This document shows, one piece after another, positions 19,440-29,002 of a stretch of 64,000 bases of DNA. Under the pieces are notes generated by a model, which ran no database searches, was not told the origin of the DNA, and was given only the letters and a program-made list of their open reading frames with translations. The stretch is from Christiangramia aestuarii (lineage in GTDB: Bacteria > Bacteroidota > Bacteroidia > Flavobacteriales > Flavobacteriaceae), in NCBI RefSeq assembly GCF_009735585.1, contig NZ_VJVW01000001.1:144947-208946 (forward strand). Direction: 5' to 3'. The position numbers and the translations under genes are program-made. Position 1 is the stretch's first letter. Every line of letters begins with the position of its first letter.

Positions 19440-20717
19440 TTAAAGCTTACGATCGCATTTGTCTCCAAGCACCCCCTTTACATCATATACCACCGCTTTA
19501 TCTGATTTTAAATTGTCAAGGTCTAAATTATTAAATTCCCTATGAGCAACTGTAAGCACCACCGCATCAAACTTAGCTTTAGGCAACTCTGACGTGGTAT
19601 CAAGCCCATATTCATGTTTAACCTCAGATGGCTTAGCCAGAGGATCATATATGGTTATATTAACTCCGTATTCCTTTAAAGCCTTTACGACGTCTACCAC
19701 CTTGGTATTACGAACATCAGGACAATTTTCTTTAAAAGTTATCCCTAGAACGAGTATATCAGCTCCCTTAACCTTAAGATCATTTTGCAGCATTAGTTTT
19801 ACAACTTCGCTTGCAACATATTGCCCCATGGAGTCATTCATCCGTCTACCTGCCAGAATAATTTCAGGATGATATCCAATCTCCTGAGCCTTCTGAGCAA
19901 GATAATAAGGATCTACACCAATACAGTGGCCACCAACAAGACCTGGCTTAAAAGGAAGAAAATTCCATTTTGTCCCTGCAGCTTCTAAAACTGCCTGAGT
20001 ATCTATATTCATCATGTTGAATATCTTAGCCAGTTCATTTACAAAGGCGATATTTATATCTCGCTGTGAATTCTCAATAACTTTGGCCGCTTCCGCAACT
20101 TTTATTGTAGGAGCCAAGTGTGTACCTGCAGTTATAACTTCAGCATATAAATCATTAACTTTCTCACCAATTTCTGGAGTAGATCCGGCAGTTACCTTGA
20201 GAATTTTCTCTACAGTATGCTCCTTGTCTCCAGGATTTATCCTCTCCGGGGAATAACCTACGAAAAAGTCTTCATTAAATTTAAGACCACTAAATTTTTC
20301 AAGAACCGGAACGCATTCATCTTCAGTCACACCAGGATAAACCGTAGATTCATAGATCACTATATCACCTTTCTTCAGGATTTTACCTACAGTCTCACTA
20401 CTTTTATATAATGGTGTTAAGTCTGGCCTATTATTTTTGTCTACAGGTGTAGGGACAGTTATGATAAAATAATCACAATCCTTGATATCCTCTAAATCTG
20501 CTGAACAATACAAGCCATTAGAATTATCATTTTTCGTTTTCAAAACAGATTGAAGAACATCGTCTTCTACTTCGAGAGTAGAATCTGTACCGGTACGTAA
20601 TTCTTCAACACGCTCCTTATTTATATCAAAACCCACTACCGAATATTTTGTTGCGAACAATCTTGCCAATGGCAAACCAACATATCCAAGGCCTATTACA
20701 GCGATTTTTTTATTCAT
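19440..20717 (-). CDS. UDP-N-acetylhexosamine 6-dehydrogenase (TviB/WbpO-like)
   Basis: A 425-residue nucleotide-sugar dehydrogenase. [18 protein letters not shown] opens the NAD-binding domain, [13 protein letters not shown] is the central signature, and [22 protein letters not shown] contains the catalytic cysteine. The N-terminus and the [12 protein letters not shown] form match the TviB/WbpO group that oxidises UDP-GlcNAc or UDP-GalNAc to the uronic acid. It lies 24 bp after a WbpP/TviC-like epimerase gene, the same pair that makes UDP-GalNAcA in Vi antigen and Pseudomonas O6. Substrate choice is inferred from that pairing. Confidence 0.87.
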   Translation of the reverse strand: MNKKIAVIGLGYVGLPLARLFATKYSVVGFDINKERVEELRTGTDSTLEVEDDVLQSVLKTKNDNSNGLYCSADLEDIKDCDYFIITVPTPVDKNNRPDLTPLYKSSETVGKILKKGDIVIYESTVYPGVTEDECVPVLEKFSGLKFNEDFFVGYSPERINPGDKEHTVEKILKVTAGSTPEIGEKVNDLYAEVITAGTHLAPTIKVAEAAKVIENSQRDINIAFVNELAKIFNMMNIDTQAVLEAAGTKWNFLPFKPGLVGGHCIGVDPYYLAQKAQEIGYHPEIILAGRRMNDSMGQYVASEVVKLMLQNDLKVKGADILVLGITFKENCPDVRNTKVVDVVKALKEYGVNITIYDPLAKPSEVKHEYGLDTTSELPKAKFDAVVLTVAHREFNNLDLDNLKSDKAVVYDVKGVLGDKCDRKL

Positions 20718-20741
20718 AAACTAAAGTATATTCTTATTTTT

Positions 20742-21743
20742 TTATTTCAAGTTATCCCAATACCAATGAACTGCTTCTTTAAGTCCATCCTGAATTTTAT
20801 GAGTAGGCTTGTAACCCAGTAATTTTTCAGCTTTATCTACAGACGCTAAAGAGTGAGGTATATCCCCTGGTCGATTAGGACCATGTTTGACTTCCACTTT
20901 TCCAATCTCGGGATCAAATTCAGAAAGATATTTCTTTAAAAGCTGGGTTAACTCTACTAAATTGGTTCTATCCCCAACAGCTGTGTTATAAACCTGATTC
21001 AAGGAACTTTCATCATCTGAAACAAGAGCCAAAAGATTCATCTTTAAAACATTATCTATGTAAGTGAAATCTCGCGAGTATGTTCCATCTCCATTAATCA
21101 CAGGACTTTCATGATCCATAAATTGCATCACGAATTTTGGAATTACCGCTGCATAAGCACCGTTAGGATCTTGTTTTCTTCCAAAAACATTGAAATACCT
21201 TAAACCTATAGTATCTAATCCGTATGACTTATGAAAAATATCTGCATATAGTTCATTTACATATTTAGTTATAGCATATGGAGAAAGTGGCTTACCAATT
21301 TCATGCTCAACCTTGGGTAATTTCTCTGAATCACCATAAGTTGAAGAACTTGCAGCATAAATAAATCGTTTAACCTCATTATCCCTTGCTGCCACCAACA
21401 TATTCAAGAATCCTGAAACATTGACCTCATTACTTGTAATAGGATCTTTTAACGACCTCGGAACAGATCCCAATGCCGCTTCATGAAATATATAATCAAC
21501 CTCTGAGCTGGCTTTCAAACAGGTAGATAGGTCCCTAATATCACCTTCAATAAGAAGAAAATTTGGGTGGTCTATAATTGACTTTAGATTGTTTTTATAA
21601 CCAGTTGCAAAATTATCCAGGCAAACAACCTCTGCTCCATACTCAATTAAGATTTCGCAAAGGTTAGATCCTATAAAACCTGCTCCTCCGGTAACTAGTA
21701 TTTTTGATTTGGAAATTTTCTCTTTCTGAGACTCAGTAATCAA
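20742..21743 (-). CDS. UDP-N-acetylglucosamine (uronate) 4-epimerase, WbpP/TviC-like
   Basis: A 333-residue extended SDR epimerase. ILVTGGAGFIGSNLCEIL is the NAD-binding motif and SPYAITKYVNELYADIF holds the YXXXK pair. ALGSVPRSLKDPITSNEVNVSGFLNML closely recalls WbpP/TviC, which epimerise UDP-GlcNAc or UDP-GlcNAcA at C4. It should work with the adjacent dehydrogenase to make UDP-GalNAcA. A 108-bp gap lies upstream and contains a -7-like TATATTTG on the minus strand (21781-21774), so an internal promoter here is possible but no -33 element is at the right spacing. Confidence 0.87.
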   Translation of the reverse strand: MITESQKEKISKSKILVTGGAGFIGSNLCEILIEYGAEVVCLDNFATGYKNNLKSIIDHPNFLLIEGDIRDLSTCLKASSEVDYIFHEAALGSVPRSLKDPITSNEVNVSGFLNMLVAARDNEVKRFIYAASSSTYGDSEKLPKVEHEIGKPLSPYAITKYVNELYADIFHKSYGLDTIGLRYFNVFGRKQDPNGAYAAVIPKFVMQFMDHESPVINGDGTYSRDFTYIDNVLKMNLLALVSDDESSLNQVYNTAVGDRTNLVELTQLLKKYLSEFDPEIGKVEVKHGPNRPGDIPHSLASVDKAEKLLGYKPTHKIQDGLKEAVHWYWDNLK

Positions 21744-21851
21744 GATGTAGAAATTTTAACATTTTGGAATTGGCAAATATAAAATTTCTCGATTAACGAA
21801 ACTTAAAAGCAATCTTAAAGAATTCCCAAAACTATCCGAAACAATTTATCC

Positions 21852-22922
21852 TTAATCATTATTGATTAAGGTACAAATTTGACTAACCTTTTCTTTAACC
21901 AGGTCATGGTACAGCGGTAGACATAAAATCCTCTTGGAAATGTTATCTGAAATGAGCATTTTTTGCATTGTGATAAAAGGCAAGTTGCTTAGCGATGGAT
22001 AAAAATATCTGCGAGGAAAAATATCCTTATTGTTCAGCTCTTTTACTATTTTCAATAAGATTTCTTCCGACTCAAAAATTACAGGATAATAACTGTAATT
22101 CCAATCTGTATTCTCCCTTAAAATTGGTCTTCGAATTTTTGAAAAATCCAATAAAGAATCATATTCCTTAATTACACTTTTTCGCTTTTCAATTAATTTA
22201 GGTAAATGGGGAAATACAGCCAATCCCATAGCAGCCTGCAGCTCACTCATCTTGGCATTAATACCTAAACCCTGAATTTTTTCCGGGCCATCATGACCAA
22301 AATTATGTCTGTAAAACAGTTCCTTATAAAGCTCCAAATCCTTACAGAACATTGCTCCTCCTTCACCAGTATGGAACAATTTTGTAGCATGAAAACTGCA
22401 GGTAATTATATCGCCATAATTAAATATACTAGCTCCATTATATTTTACCCCAAAGCAATGCGCTGCATCATAAATTACCTTAATTTGATATTTATCCGCA
22501 ATTTGTTGGATAGCTTCAACATTACAAGGATTCCCAAAAACGTGGGTCGCCAGGATTGCCGTAGTGCGTTTAGTGATAGCTTCTTCAATCTTGGTCTCAT
22601 CAATCGTAAGATATTCCGGATGGATATCCACAAATACTGGAGTGCAATTTTCCCAAACAATAGAGCTAGTTGTGGCCACATAGCTGAATGGTGTGGTAAT
22701 AACCTCTCCATTGCCGGCCAAAGCCTTTAAAGCAATTTGTAAAGGCAAGGTTCCGTTGGCAGTAGGAATCACATGATCAACTCCTAAAAAAGACTTTAAT
22801 GATTCTGTTAACTTTTTATGCAGACTGCCCCCGTTAGCGATCTGATTCGACTGCCAAATTTCATCCAGGTAATGGATGTATTCCTTTTTAGGTGGTAAAA
22901 ATGTTTTGGTTACTGGGATCAT
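21852..22922 (-). CDS. DegT-family sugar aminotransferase (VioA-like 4-aminotransferase)
   Basis: A 356-residue PLP-dependent aminotransferase. The Schiff-base lysine is K181 in SFHATKLFHTGEGGAM, the SFHATK form seen in dTDP-4-amino-4,6-dideoxyglucose enzymes (VioA) rather than the SFYPGKN form of FdtB. DAAHCFG (152-158) contains the PLP-contacting Asp. It probably aminates C4 of dTDP-4-keto-6-deoxyglucose from RmlA/RmlB, giving a second amino-deoxy sugar (Qui4N type) in the glycan. Its start overlaps the wzx stop by 4 bp. A UDP-linked substrate is the main alternative. Confidence 0.83.
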   Translation of the reverse strand: MIPVTKTFLPPKKEYIHYLDEIWQSNQIANGGSLHKKLTESLKSFLGVDHVIPTANGTLPLQIALKALAGNGEVITTPFSYVATTSSIVWENCTPVFVDIHPEYLTIDETKIEEAITKRTTAILATHVFGNPCNVEAIQQIADKYQIKVIYDAAHCFGVKYNGASIFNYGDIITCSFHATKLFHTGEGGAMFCKDLELYKELFYRHNFGHDGPEKIQGLGINAKMSELQAAMGLAVFPHLPKLIEKRKSVIKEYDSLLDFSKIRRPILRENTDWNYSYYPVIFESEEILLKIVKELNNKDIFPRRYFYPSLSNLPFITMQKMLISDNISKRILCLPLYHDLVKEKVSQICTLINND

Positions 22923-24358
22923 CTATTAGTTATAAGTTTTTTTATTTCGAACAAACTGTCAAATTTGAAAAGTCTAGCCGTCAGAAGGTATGAGCTTACA
23001 ATTGCCATTACACCTAGAAATATCCGGAAGAAGTCGTTCATGCCTAGATTTTTAAAATAATCATCTACCATAAATAAAATAACCCCGCAAAAAGCTGCCA
23101 AGATTAAAATAGGAGTGATATCCAACAATTGTTTAATAGCCGGGTAATTTAGGAATCTTCCGGAGTAATGAGAATTTATGAAGAAGGCTAGGATAGAAAT
23201 AAAAACCTGCCCATAGAGCAGCGCCATAATACCAAAAGGAAGAGTAACTACAAGGACCAGCAAAATCAGGATTTTTTTTGCTACCTCTAATTTTAGGAAT
23301 AGGTCACTTCTTCCTTTTACATTAATAACACTCAAATTATAAGAATGCAAAGGATAGAGAATACCTGTTACACAAAGCACCTGGAAATATGGTACTGCGG
23401 GCAGCCATTTTTCTGTAAATAAAAATCTGAAAATGGGTTCTGCTAATATTCCAAGGCTAATCATCACCGGAGTTACCACGAAAACCACAGTACACATAAT
23501 TCTTTTATATGCAGATTTTAAATGCTTTTCTTCATTTTCAATCTTTACGAAAAGCGGGAAAGTAACTTTATCCAAAGCTCTGGATAAATTCTTTACCGGT
23601 AGCTGATTCATCGTCTCTGCCCTTGTATAAAATCCAACCTGTGCAGCTGAAAAATATTTACCTATTGCAATCAAAAAAGCATTCTGAAAGATTCTATCCA
23701 GCAATTCTGAAATGGTAAGCTTGTATCCATAATGAAAATGCTTTTTGAATTTCTCCAGGTTAAAACCCGAAGTTGGATACCAGCTGGAATATAGCCACAA
23801 CTGCACCGCATTCATTAATGAAGTTACCAGGGACGACCATACCAAACTCCAAACTCCATAACCTAATAAGGCAAGAGTGATCCCCGTTACTCCTCCTATA
23901 ATTGCAGAGGGAATAGTGATCAGGGTTTGAATTTTAAAATTCATATTTTTAGTAAAACGTGCCGATTGAACAGTGGAAAACCCTGAAATGATAAAAGTCA
24001 AGCAATAAAGCCGAACGATATTGATAAGAATAGGCTGACCAAAAAACTTAGAAATGAACGGGGCCGCAACGTACATCAGTAAATATACCAGTACACTAGC
24101 AAAAACGTTGAAATAGAATACAGAGGAAAAATCATCAGATTCCAGATCTTTTCCTCGAATTAGGGATTTATTAAGTCCACTATTAAGAAGTGCGTTGCCA
24201 ATCGCGACAAAAACGGCGATCATTCCAATCAAACCGAACTGTTCAGGCAACAGGATGCGCGCCAGAATTACCGAAATCACAAAGCCAACAATTTGATTAC
24301 CAAACTGTTCGGCAAATGTCCAAACCATTCCAGTTGTAGCTAATTTCCTAAGAGACAT
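22919..24358 (-). CDS. Wzx-type polysaccharide flippase (MOP superfamily)
   Basis: A 479-residue membrane protein with about 12-14 hydrophobic helices, WzxC/RfbX-like. The N-terminus ATTGMVWTFAEQFGNQIVGF and the following ILARILLPEQFGLIGMIAVF are typical of this family. It should flip the undecaprenyl-linked repeat unit to the periplasmic face. It is the first gene of the minus-strand run, with a 170-bp divergent intergenic region upstream and a 4-bp overlap with the aminotransferase gene downstream. No recognisable Wzy polymerase accompanies it inside the window. Confidence 0.88.
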   Translation of the reverse strand: MSLRKLATTGMVWTFAEQFGNQIVGFVISVILARILLPEQFGLIGMIAVFVAIGNALLNSGLNKSLIRGKDLESDDFSSVFYFNVFASVLVYLLMYVAAPFISKFFGQPILINIVRLYCLTFIISGFSTVQSARFTKNMNFKIQTLITIPSAIIGGVTGITLALLGYGVWSLVWSSLVTSLMNAVQLWLYSSWYPTSGFNLEKFKKHFHYGYKLTISELLDRIFQNAFLIAIGKYFSAAQVGFYTRAETMNQLPVKNLSRALDKVTFPLFVKIENEEKHLKSAYKRIMCTVVFVVTPVMISLGILAEPIFRFLFTEKWLPAVPYFQVLCVTGILYPLHSYNLSVINVKGRSDLFLKLEVAKKILILLVLVVTLPFGIMALLYGQVFISILAFFINSHYSGRFLNYPAIKQLLDITPILILAAFCGVILFMVDDYFKNLGMNDFFRIFLGVMAIVSSYLLTARLFKFDSLFEIKKLITNR

Positions 24359-24528
24359 TTATTTTTTTAAGTGTTTTCCATTAATTAGCTTTATCAAACT
24401 TAAACAATAGGCAAAATAGGTTATTTAAGTCGGCCATTTTGTTCAAATATAGGAATTTGGAAATAGTATTCGGTTAGTGTATTTCTCCAAATTTTTGAAA
24501 TTGCTAATTAATTTGTCAATCACTATTA
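24359..24528. promoter_or_regulatory. Divergent intergenic region upstream of the polysaccharide operon
   Basis: A 170-bp AT-rich gap between wzx (minus) and the GT10 gene (plus). On the minus strand it contains two matches to the Bacteroidota -7 element TANNTTTG: TAAGTTTG at 24402-24395 and TATATTTG at 24451-24444. Neither has a TTG at the usual 17-23 bp spacing. It is the only sizeable gap upstream of the 23-gene run and therefore the likely main promoter region. Confidence 0.35.
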
Positions 24529-25518
24529 ATGAAAAAGATAAAAATTTGGTTCACTGATTTTTACAAGGGATTCGAACCTAGAAATAATTATTTCTATAAT
24601 ATACTTTCAAAATTATATAGTGTAGAAATTAATAAGGAAGATCCAGATTATTTGATTTACTCCTGTTATGGTAATGAATTTTTAAATTATGATTGCCTAA
24701 GAATTTTTTACACGGGCGAGAACTTAGTTCCAGATTTTAATTTATGCGACTATGCTATAGGATTTCATTATTTAAATTTTGAAGATCGCTATATGCGTTT
24801 TCCGAATTTCGCCCTGATTAGGGATCAATTTGAGCAACTTCTTTCTCAAAAAGACTCGAGAAATAACAACTTGAAATCTAAAGAATATTTTTGCAATTTC
24901 ATCTACGCCAATGCACAGGCCGATCCTGCCAGGGATCTGTTTTTTGAAAAACTCAGCGACTATAAAAAGCTTAGCTCCCCGGGTGCACATTTAAATAATT
25001 GCAATATGGATATTGGAGGAAGATTTACAAAAGACTGGATGTATTCAAAGTTAAATTTTCAGTCACAATGTAAGTTTAGTATCACCTTCGAAAATAGTTC
25101 AGCCAATGGTTATACTACAGAAAAGATTATGCACGCCTTTATTTCAAATACAATCCCGATTTATTGGGGAAATCCTGAGATCGAAAAAGACTTCAATCCA
25201 AAATCATTTATTAATTGTCATAATTTCAGAAATTTTGATGAAGTAGTGCAGAGGGTAAAACAGATCGATCAGGATGATGAGCTCTATAACTCAATATTAT
25301 CTGAACCCGCATTTAGAGAGAACAAAATTCCAGACCAGTTTCAGGAGGTTAAATTGATTAATTTCCTGAGATCCGTTTTCGACCAAGAAAATAGAGATTT
25401 AAGGAAACGGCCGTTATATGGAACAACTTTAAAATATGAAAAAGACTTAAGGAGTCTTGTGAAACTGAAAACAAAAATGAAACCTTTTATTGATCTTGTA
25501 TCAAAACTTAGAGTCTAA
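24529..25518 (+). CDS. GT10 (alpha-1,3-fucosyltransferase-like) glycosyltransferase
   Basis: A 329-residue GT10-family protein. The N-terminal half has RIFYTGENLVPDFNLCDYAIGF (58-79) and the C-terminal half has CKFSITFENSSANGYTTEKI and AFISNTIPIYWG (181-214), the conserved alpha-1,3-fucosyltransferase motif with the donor-binding Glu, Lys and Tyr. The basic C-terminal tail could hold it at the membrane. It should transfer fucose, or a related sugar, from GDP-fucose. No gmd or fcl gene for GDP-fucose synthesis is in the window. It is transcribed opposite to the main operon but borders it, so it probably modifies the same glycan. Confidence 0.86.
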   Translation: MKKIKIWFTDFYKGFEPRNNYFYNILSKLYSVEINKEDPDYLIYSCYGNEFLNYDCLRIFYTGENLVPDFNLCDYAIGFHYLNFEDRYMRFPNFALIRDQFEQLLSQKDSRNNNLKSKEYFCNFIYANAQADPARDLFFEKLSDYKKLSSPGAHLNNCNMDIGGRFTKDWMYSKLNFQSQCKFSITFENSSANGYTTEKIMHAFISNTIPIYWGNPEIEKDFNPKSFINCHNFRNFDEVVQRVKQIDQDDELYNSILSEPAFRENKIPDQFQEVKLINFLRSVFDQENRDLRKRPLYGTTLKYEKDLRSLVKLKTKMKPFIDLVSKLRV

Positions 25519-25666
25519 GTTCAACCAAATATTTGGTAGGACGATAACTATACACTGCAGAATTTAATACATGAAACTATTGATTCCATTGAACTCATAT
25601 TGATTTCTCAATATAGAAATACAAAAGCTTTGGAGATCAAGGCTTAATAATATCCTAACAATATTT

Positions 25667-27217
25667 TCAGTCTTTAATGAAATAAGTATTAACTCCCTTT
25701 TTCTGTTTAATGAAACCCTGATCATGAAGTTCCTTTTCGACAGCATTCCTTTTTTCATCCTTCACTTCCGGATAGTTATCTATTAAAAACAATGCTGTTT
25801 TTGAAAAACCTTTTCTGTTCTTTAATTTTTGAAAAAAAGAAAGATCATTTAAAGGTTGATTGAATTCAGTCGAATAATATTGTGAAGGATACAGATAATT
25901 AAACAAGTGACTTTTATCCCCATAAAATACAATATCAAAGCCTGCTCTTTCTAAACTATCCTTCTCCTTATTTATCGATTTTATATAATCACTCCTTAAA
26001 TTAGTTGTCATTATGGGGTCCAGTCTCTCAAGATTAGTGAGATGAGTCACCTGTAAAATTGGACTATCTTCATAAGTTTTTGAAAAATTTTCAAGTAAAG
26101 AAAAGGGTAGTAATATTATGAGAATTAGTTTAAAAATGGAGATTTGTTCATTTTCAAATCGTGAAATTATAAATGGAAAAATTACTAAAATAAGGGAGGC
26201 TTTTAGCAGCCCAGTATTAGAACCAAAAGGAATAACGAATAACAGGACTATAAAAATTCGAGAAATTATTTTATCACCTGTTGAAATTCCTTTTACCTTA
26301 TATAAAGTAAACCCAATCCAGGTTAACACCAAAGCGGTTATAAAAAGGGAATAATTTTTCCAATAACCCGAAAAACTAATAAAAAACAGCACAAAAAAGG
26401 ATATCAATAAAAAGAATAGACTTTTTCGATAAATCCCCCCTAATCCTTTCCACCGTTGGTAAATGAAGTGAATACAACCAATAAAAATTCCATAAAAAAT
26501 AATACTTAATGCATCTTTAAAATACGCGATAGTCAGTTTGAATACTGAATGATTTTTTGCACCATATAAAGAATCAATAAAACTTTCCAAGTTTCTATAA
26601 ACAAGGTAATACCCGCAGTATGTAAATAGAACTGTAAAAATTAGAAAGGTAAAAGCATACTTTTTATTATCATAAATCAATAGGAAACCAAAAAGAATAG
26701 GAACAAGTATGATATTAGGAAGCCTAATAAAAACTGTTAGAGCAACTAAGAATGATAAAACGGGAATCCAATATTTTTTTTTATCGCTAACAAAATATTT
26801 TAAATAAGCTGAAAAAACCAAACTAATGAAAAAGACACTGAATGTGTCATATCCTAAAATATTTACATTCAAAGGGCTAATTAAAAGTAGAACACAACTT
26901 ATGTAAAATAGGTTTATCCGGTTGACTGATTGTTTCCCAAATAAAAATGGTAAAAAAACTGAACAGTATAAAAGAAAGGAGTTAACCAGACGGAAAATAA
27001 TTAAATCTCCTCCTAAAAACTTCTCAATAAAACTGATAAATATAGAGGAAAGAAAGAATGATGAAAAAAGGTCTTTCACCTCGGGGGACCTAGCGGCATT
27101 AATATGAAAGAAACTATCTGTAAAATCCAGGCCGAAAAACATTCCTCCCCAAAAAACCAGGTTAGCCAGAACAAAAAAAATGATTAAAAAAGGTTTTCTC
27201 AAGAGGATTTTATTCAT
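25667..27217 (-). CDS. Polytopic GT-C-like membrane protein
   Basis: A 516-residue protein with about ten hydrophobic helices and a soluble C-terminal segment of about 110 residues. The first loop, FGLDFTDSFFHI, has acidic residues at 31 and 34, where GT-C glycosyltransferases place their catalytic Asp. I do not recognise a precise family; a polyprenyl-phosphate-sugar-dependent glycosyltransferase (GT39/GT83-like) is the best reading. It is divergent from a dolichyl-phosphate-mannose-synthase-like gene 131 bp away, which could supply its donor. A polysaccharide polymerase (Wzy) is an alternative because polytopic genes of this size are often hard to classify. Confidence 0.7.
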   Translation of the reverse strand: MNKILLRKPFLIIFFVLANLVFWGGMFFGLDFTDSFFHINAARSPEVKDLFSSFFLSSIFISFIEKFLGGDLIIFRLVNSFLLYCSVFLPFLFGKQSVNRINLFYISCVLLLISPLNVNILGYDTFSVFFISLVFSAYLKYFVSDKKKYWIPVLSFLVALTVFIRLPNIILVPILFGFLLIYDNKKYAFTFLIFTVLFTYCGYYLVYRNLESFIDSLYGAKNHSVFKLTIAYFKDALSIIFYGIFIGCIHFIYQRWKGLGGIYRKSLFFLLISFFVLFFISFSGYWKNYSLFITALVLTWIGFTLYKVKGISTGDKIISRIFIVLLFVIPFGSNTGLLKASLILVIFPFIISRFENEQISIFKLILIILLPFSLLENFSKTYEDSPILQVTHLTNLERLDPIMTTNLRSDYIKSINKEKDSLERAGFDIVFYGDKSHLFNYLYPSQYYSTEFNQPLNDLSFFQKLKNRKGFSKTALFLIDNYPEVKDEKRNAVEKELHDQGFIKQKKGVNTYFIKD

Positions 27218-27348
27218 AAATCTAGACTAAGGTAATTTCAATTAAAAGCAACAAATATATACATTCAGCAACATATACTTTTCGGGGGATTCTATCAGGA
27301 AATTATTATGTAGTTTTAACTTCAATATTAAATATTATCCTAGCCTTA

Positions 27349-28059
27349 ATGTCAAACCCCCGACTATCAATTATAATTCTATGTTACCGCTCCAACGAAA
27401 GAATTATTCCATTCGCGGAAGAAGTGAAAAACCTAGGTTTGAACCTAACTGAAAACCTTGAAATTATTCTCGTTGGTAATTATATAGAAGGAACAAAAGA
27501 TAACACCCAGGATATAGTGGAAAGGCTGTCCAGAGACAACAAGGTTTTTAAGGCGATTTGCAAGCCTAAAAAAGGGATGATGGGCTGGGATATGAAATCT
27601 GGTTTAGAGAAGGCCTCTGGTGATATTATTTGTGTCATTGACGGGGACAGTCAATTTCCTTCAAATACAATAAGCAAATGCTATCACTATCTGCTCACTC
27701 AAAATTATGGCTTGGTTAAAACTTACAGGGAAACCCGGGAGGATGGTTTTTACCGAAAAATGATTTCAAAAGTCTATAATAGGCTTTTTAAATTACTATT
27801 TCCTGGAATAAACTCAAAGGATATTAATTCTAAACCAAAAATGTTTACCCGGGAGGTTTTAAATAAAATGGAATTAACTTCAGACGATTGGTTTATTGAT
27901 GCTGAAATAATGCTAAACGTTCATAAGCTAAACGTATCTTTTTTCGAATTTCCCACCACATTTAAGGAACTACACGGCCGATCATCATTTGTAAAGTTCA
28001 GTGCGATCTTAGAGTTTTTACGAAATCTTTTAATTTTCAAATTAAGAGGATTAAAATGA
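27349..28059 (+). CDS. GT2 glycosyltransferase, polyprenyl-phosphate-sugar synthase-like
   Basis: A 236-residue GT2 protein without membrane helices. LSIIILCYRSNERI opens it and VIDGDSQFP supplies the metal-binding DXD (D98-G-D100). AICKPKKGMMGWDMKSGLEKASGD (68-91) corresponds to the conserved donor-site region of dolichyl-phosphate mannose synthases. It probably loads a sugar on undecaprenyl phosphate. The next gene starts 4 bp before its end, and the divergent neighbour is a GT-C-like membrane protein, the kind of enzyme that uses such lipid-linked sugars. Confidence 0.8.
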   Translation: MSNPRLSIIILCYRSNERIIPFAEEVKNLGLNLTENLEIILVGNYIEGTKDNTQDIVERLSRDNKVFKAICKPKKGMMGWDMKSGLEKASGDIICVIDGDSQFPSNTISKCYHYLLTQNYGLVKTYRETREDGFYRKMISKVYNRLFKLLFPGINSKDINSKPKMFTREVLNKMELTSDDWFIDAEIMLNVHKLNVSFFEFPTTFKELHGRSSFVKFSAILEFLRNLLIFKLRGLK

Positions 28060-28934
28060 AAAAGAAGGTTTTCATCACAGGTATTTCGTCTGAAATACTA
28101 AAAAACTTAATCCCTCTGGTTAATTTCGAAGAATATGAAATAATTGGCTTAAGCCGGAAACCCGATAATATTAATATTGATAATGTCACTTTAATAGATG
28201 GAGATCTTAGCGACATCAAAAAAATTGAAAATGTATTGAAAGGATGTTTTATGGTGATACATGCTGCGGCAGTAACACATTCTTTTAAAGTGGATCCTTA
28301 TTACCGAATCAATTTTAAGTATACTCAGGACTTAATTAAAATTGCTAGTAAATTCAATATAAACAGGTTTATTTTATTAAGCTCTTATGCATCCGGCCCA
28401 AAAAGTGGAGCTTATGGAAGATCCAAATATCTAGCTGAACAGTTTCTGCAGGAAAATTTTAACAATTGGACAATTTTCAGGTTGGCTGAAGTTTATGGAT
28501 CTAGAAAAATAGAAGGGATAGATAAATTAATAAACTCAGGGTTTTCGAATTCAATTCATCTTTGTCCGGTTCAAATATCACAAGAATTACGTCCCATCTA
28601 TTTACTTGAAGCTTCAAGACTATTGAAGGAGTATATTTTTGATAAGTCCATAGGTCAGAAAAAGCTCAATATTGTTGGAAATGCTAATTATTCAATTAAA
28701 GATATTTTAAAGATAATTGGCAAAATTAAAAATAAGACTCAGTACTTAATTTTAATTCCAAAATTGGTTATGAATTTGATATATCATGTTTCAAGATCGA
28801 TTCCATTTTCATTAGGATTAAATCCCGATCAAATTAAAAGATTATACCGACCAAATTACCAGCAAGCTGAAGATTTGGAAATTCAAGGAAAATTAAAGTT
28901 AGTAACCTATCTAAAAACATATGGTAAATTCTAA
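28056..28934 (+). CDS. SDR-family NAD-dependent epimerase/dehydratase
   Basis: A 292-residue extended SDR. YGRSKYLAEQF carries the YXXXK catalytic pair and HAAAVTHSFKVDPYYRINF is the family's central strand. The glycine motif reads TGISSEIL, so the second glycine of TGXXGXXG is replaced by Ser12; the cofactor site may be altered. The 4-bp overlap with the GT2 gene indicates co-transcription and a likely role in making the nucleotide sugar that gene uses. The substrate is unknown. The C-terminal part (RPNYQQAEDLEIQG) resembles other glycan-locus epimerases. Confidence 0.75.
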   Translation: MKKKVFITGISSEILKNLIPLVNFEEYEIIGLSRKPDNINIDNVTLIDGDLSDIKKIENVLKGCFMVIHAAAVTHSFKVDPYYRINFKYTQDLIKIASKFNINRFILLSSYASGPKSGAYGRSKYLAEQFLQENFNNWTIFRLAEVYGSRKIEGIDKLINSGFSNSIHLCPVQISQELRPIYLLEASRLLKEYIFDKSIGQKKLNIVGNANYSIKDILKIIGKIKNKTQYLILIPKLVMNLIYHVSRSIPFSLGLNPDQIKRLYRPNYQQAEDLEIQGKLKLVTYLKTYGKF

Positions 28935-29002
28935 CCTAAACCAAAATTCTTTAATTGAATGCCTTCAGATTCCTAGACATATATGAAAGCCTAGGACAAG
29001 AA

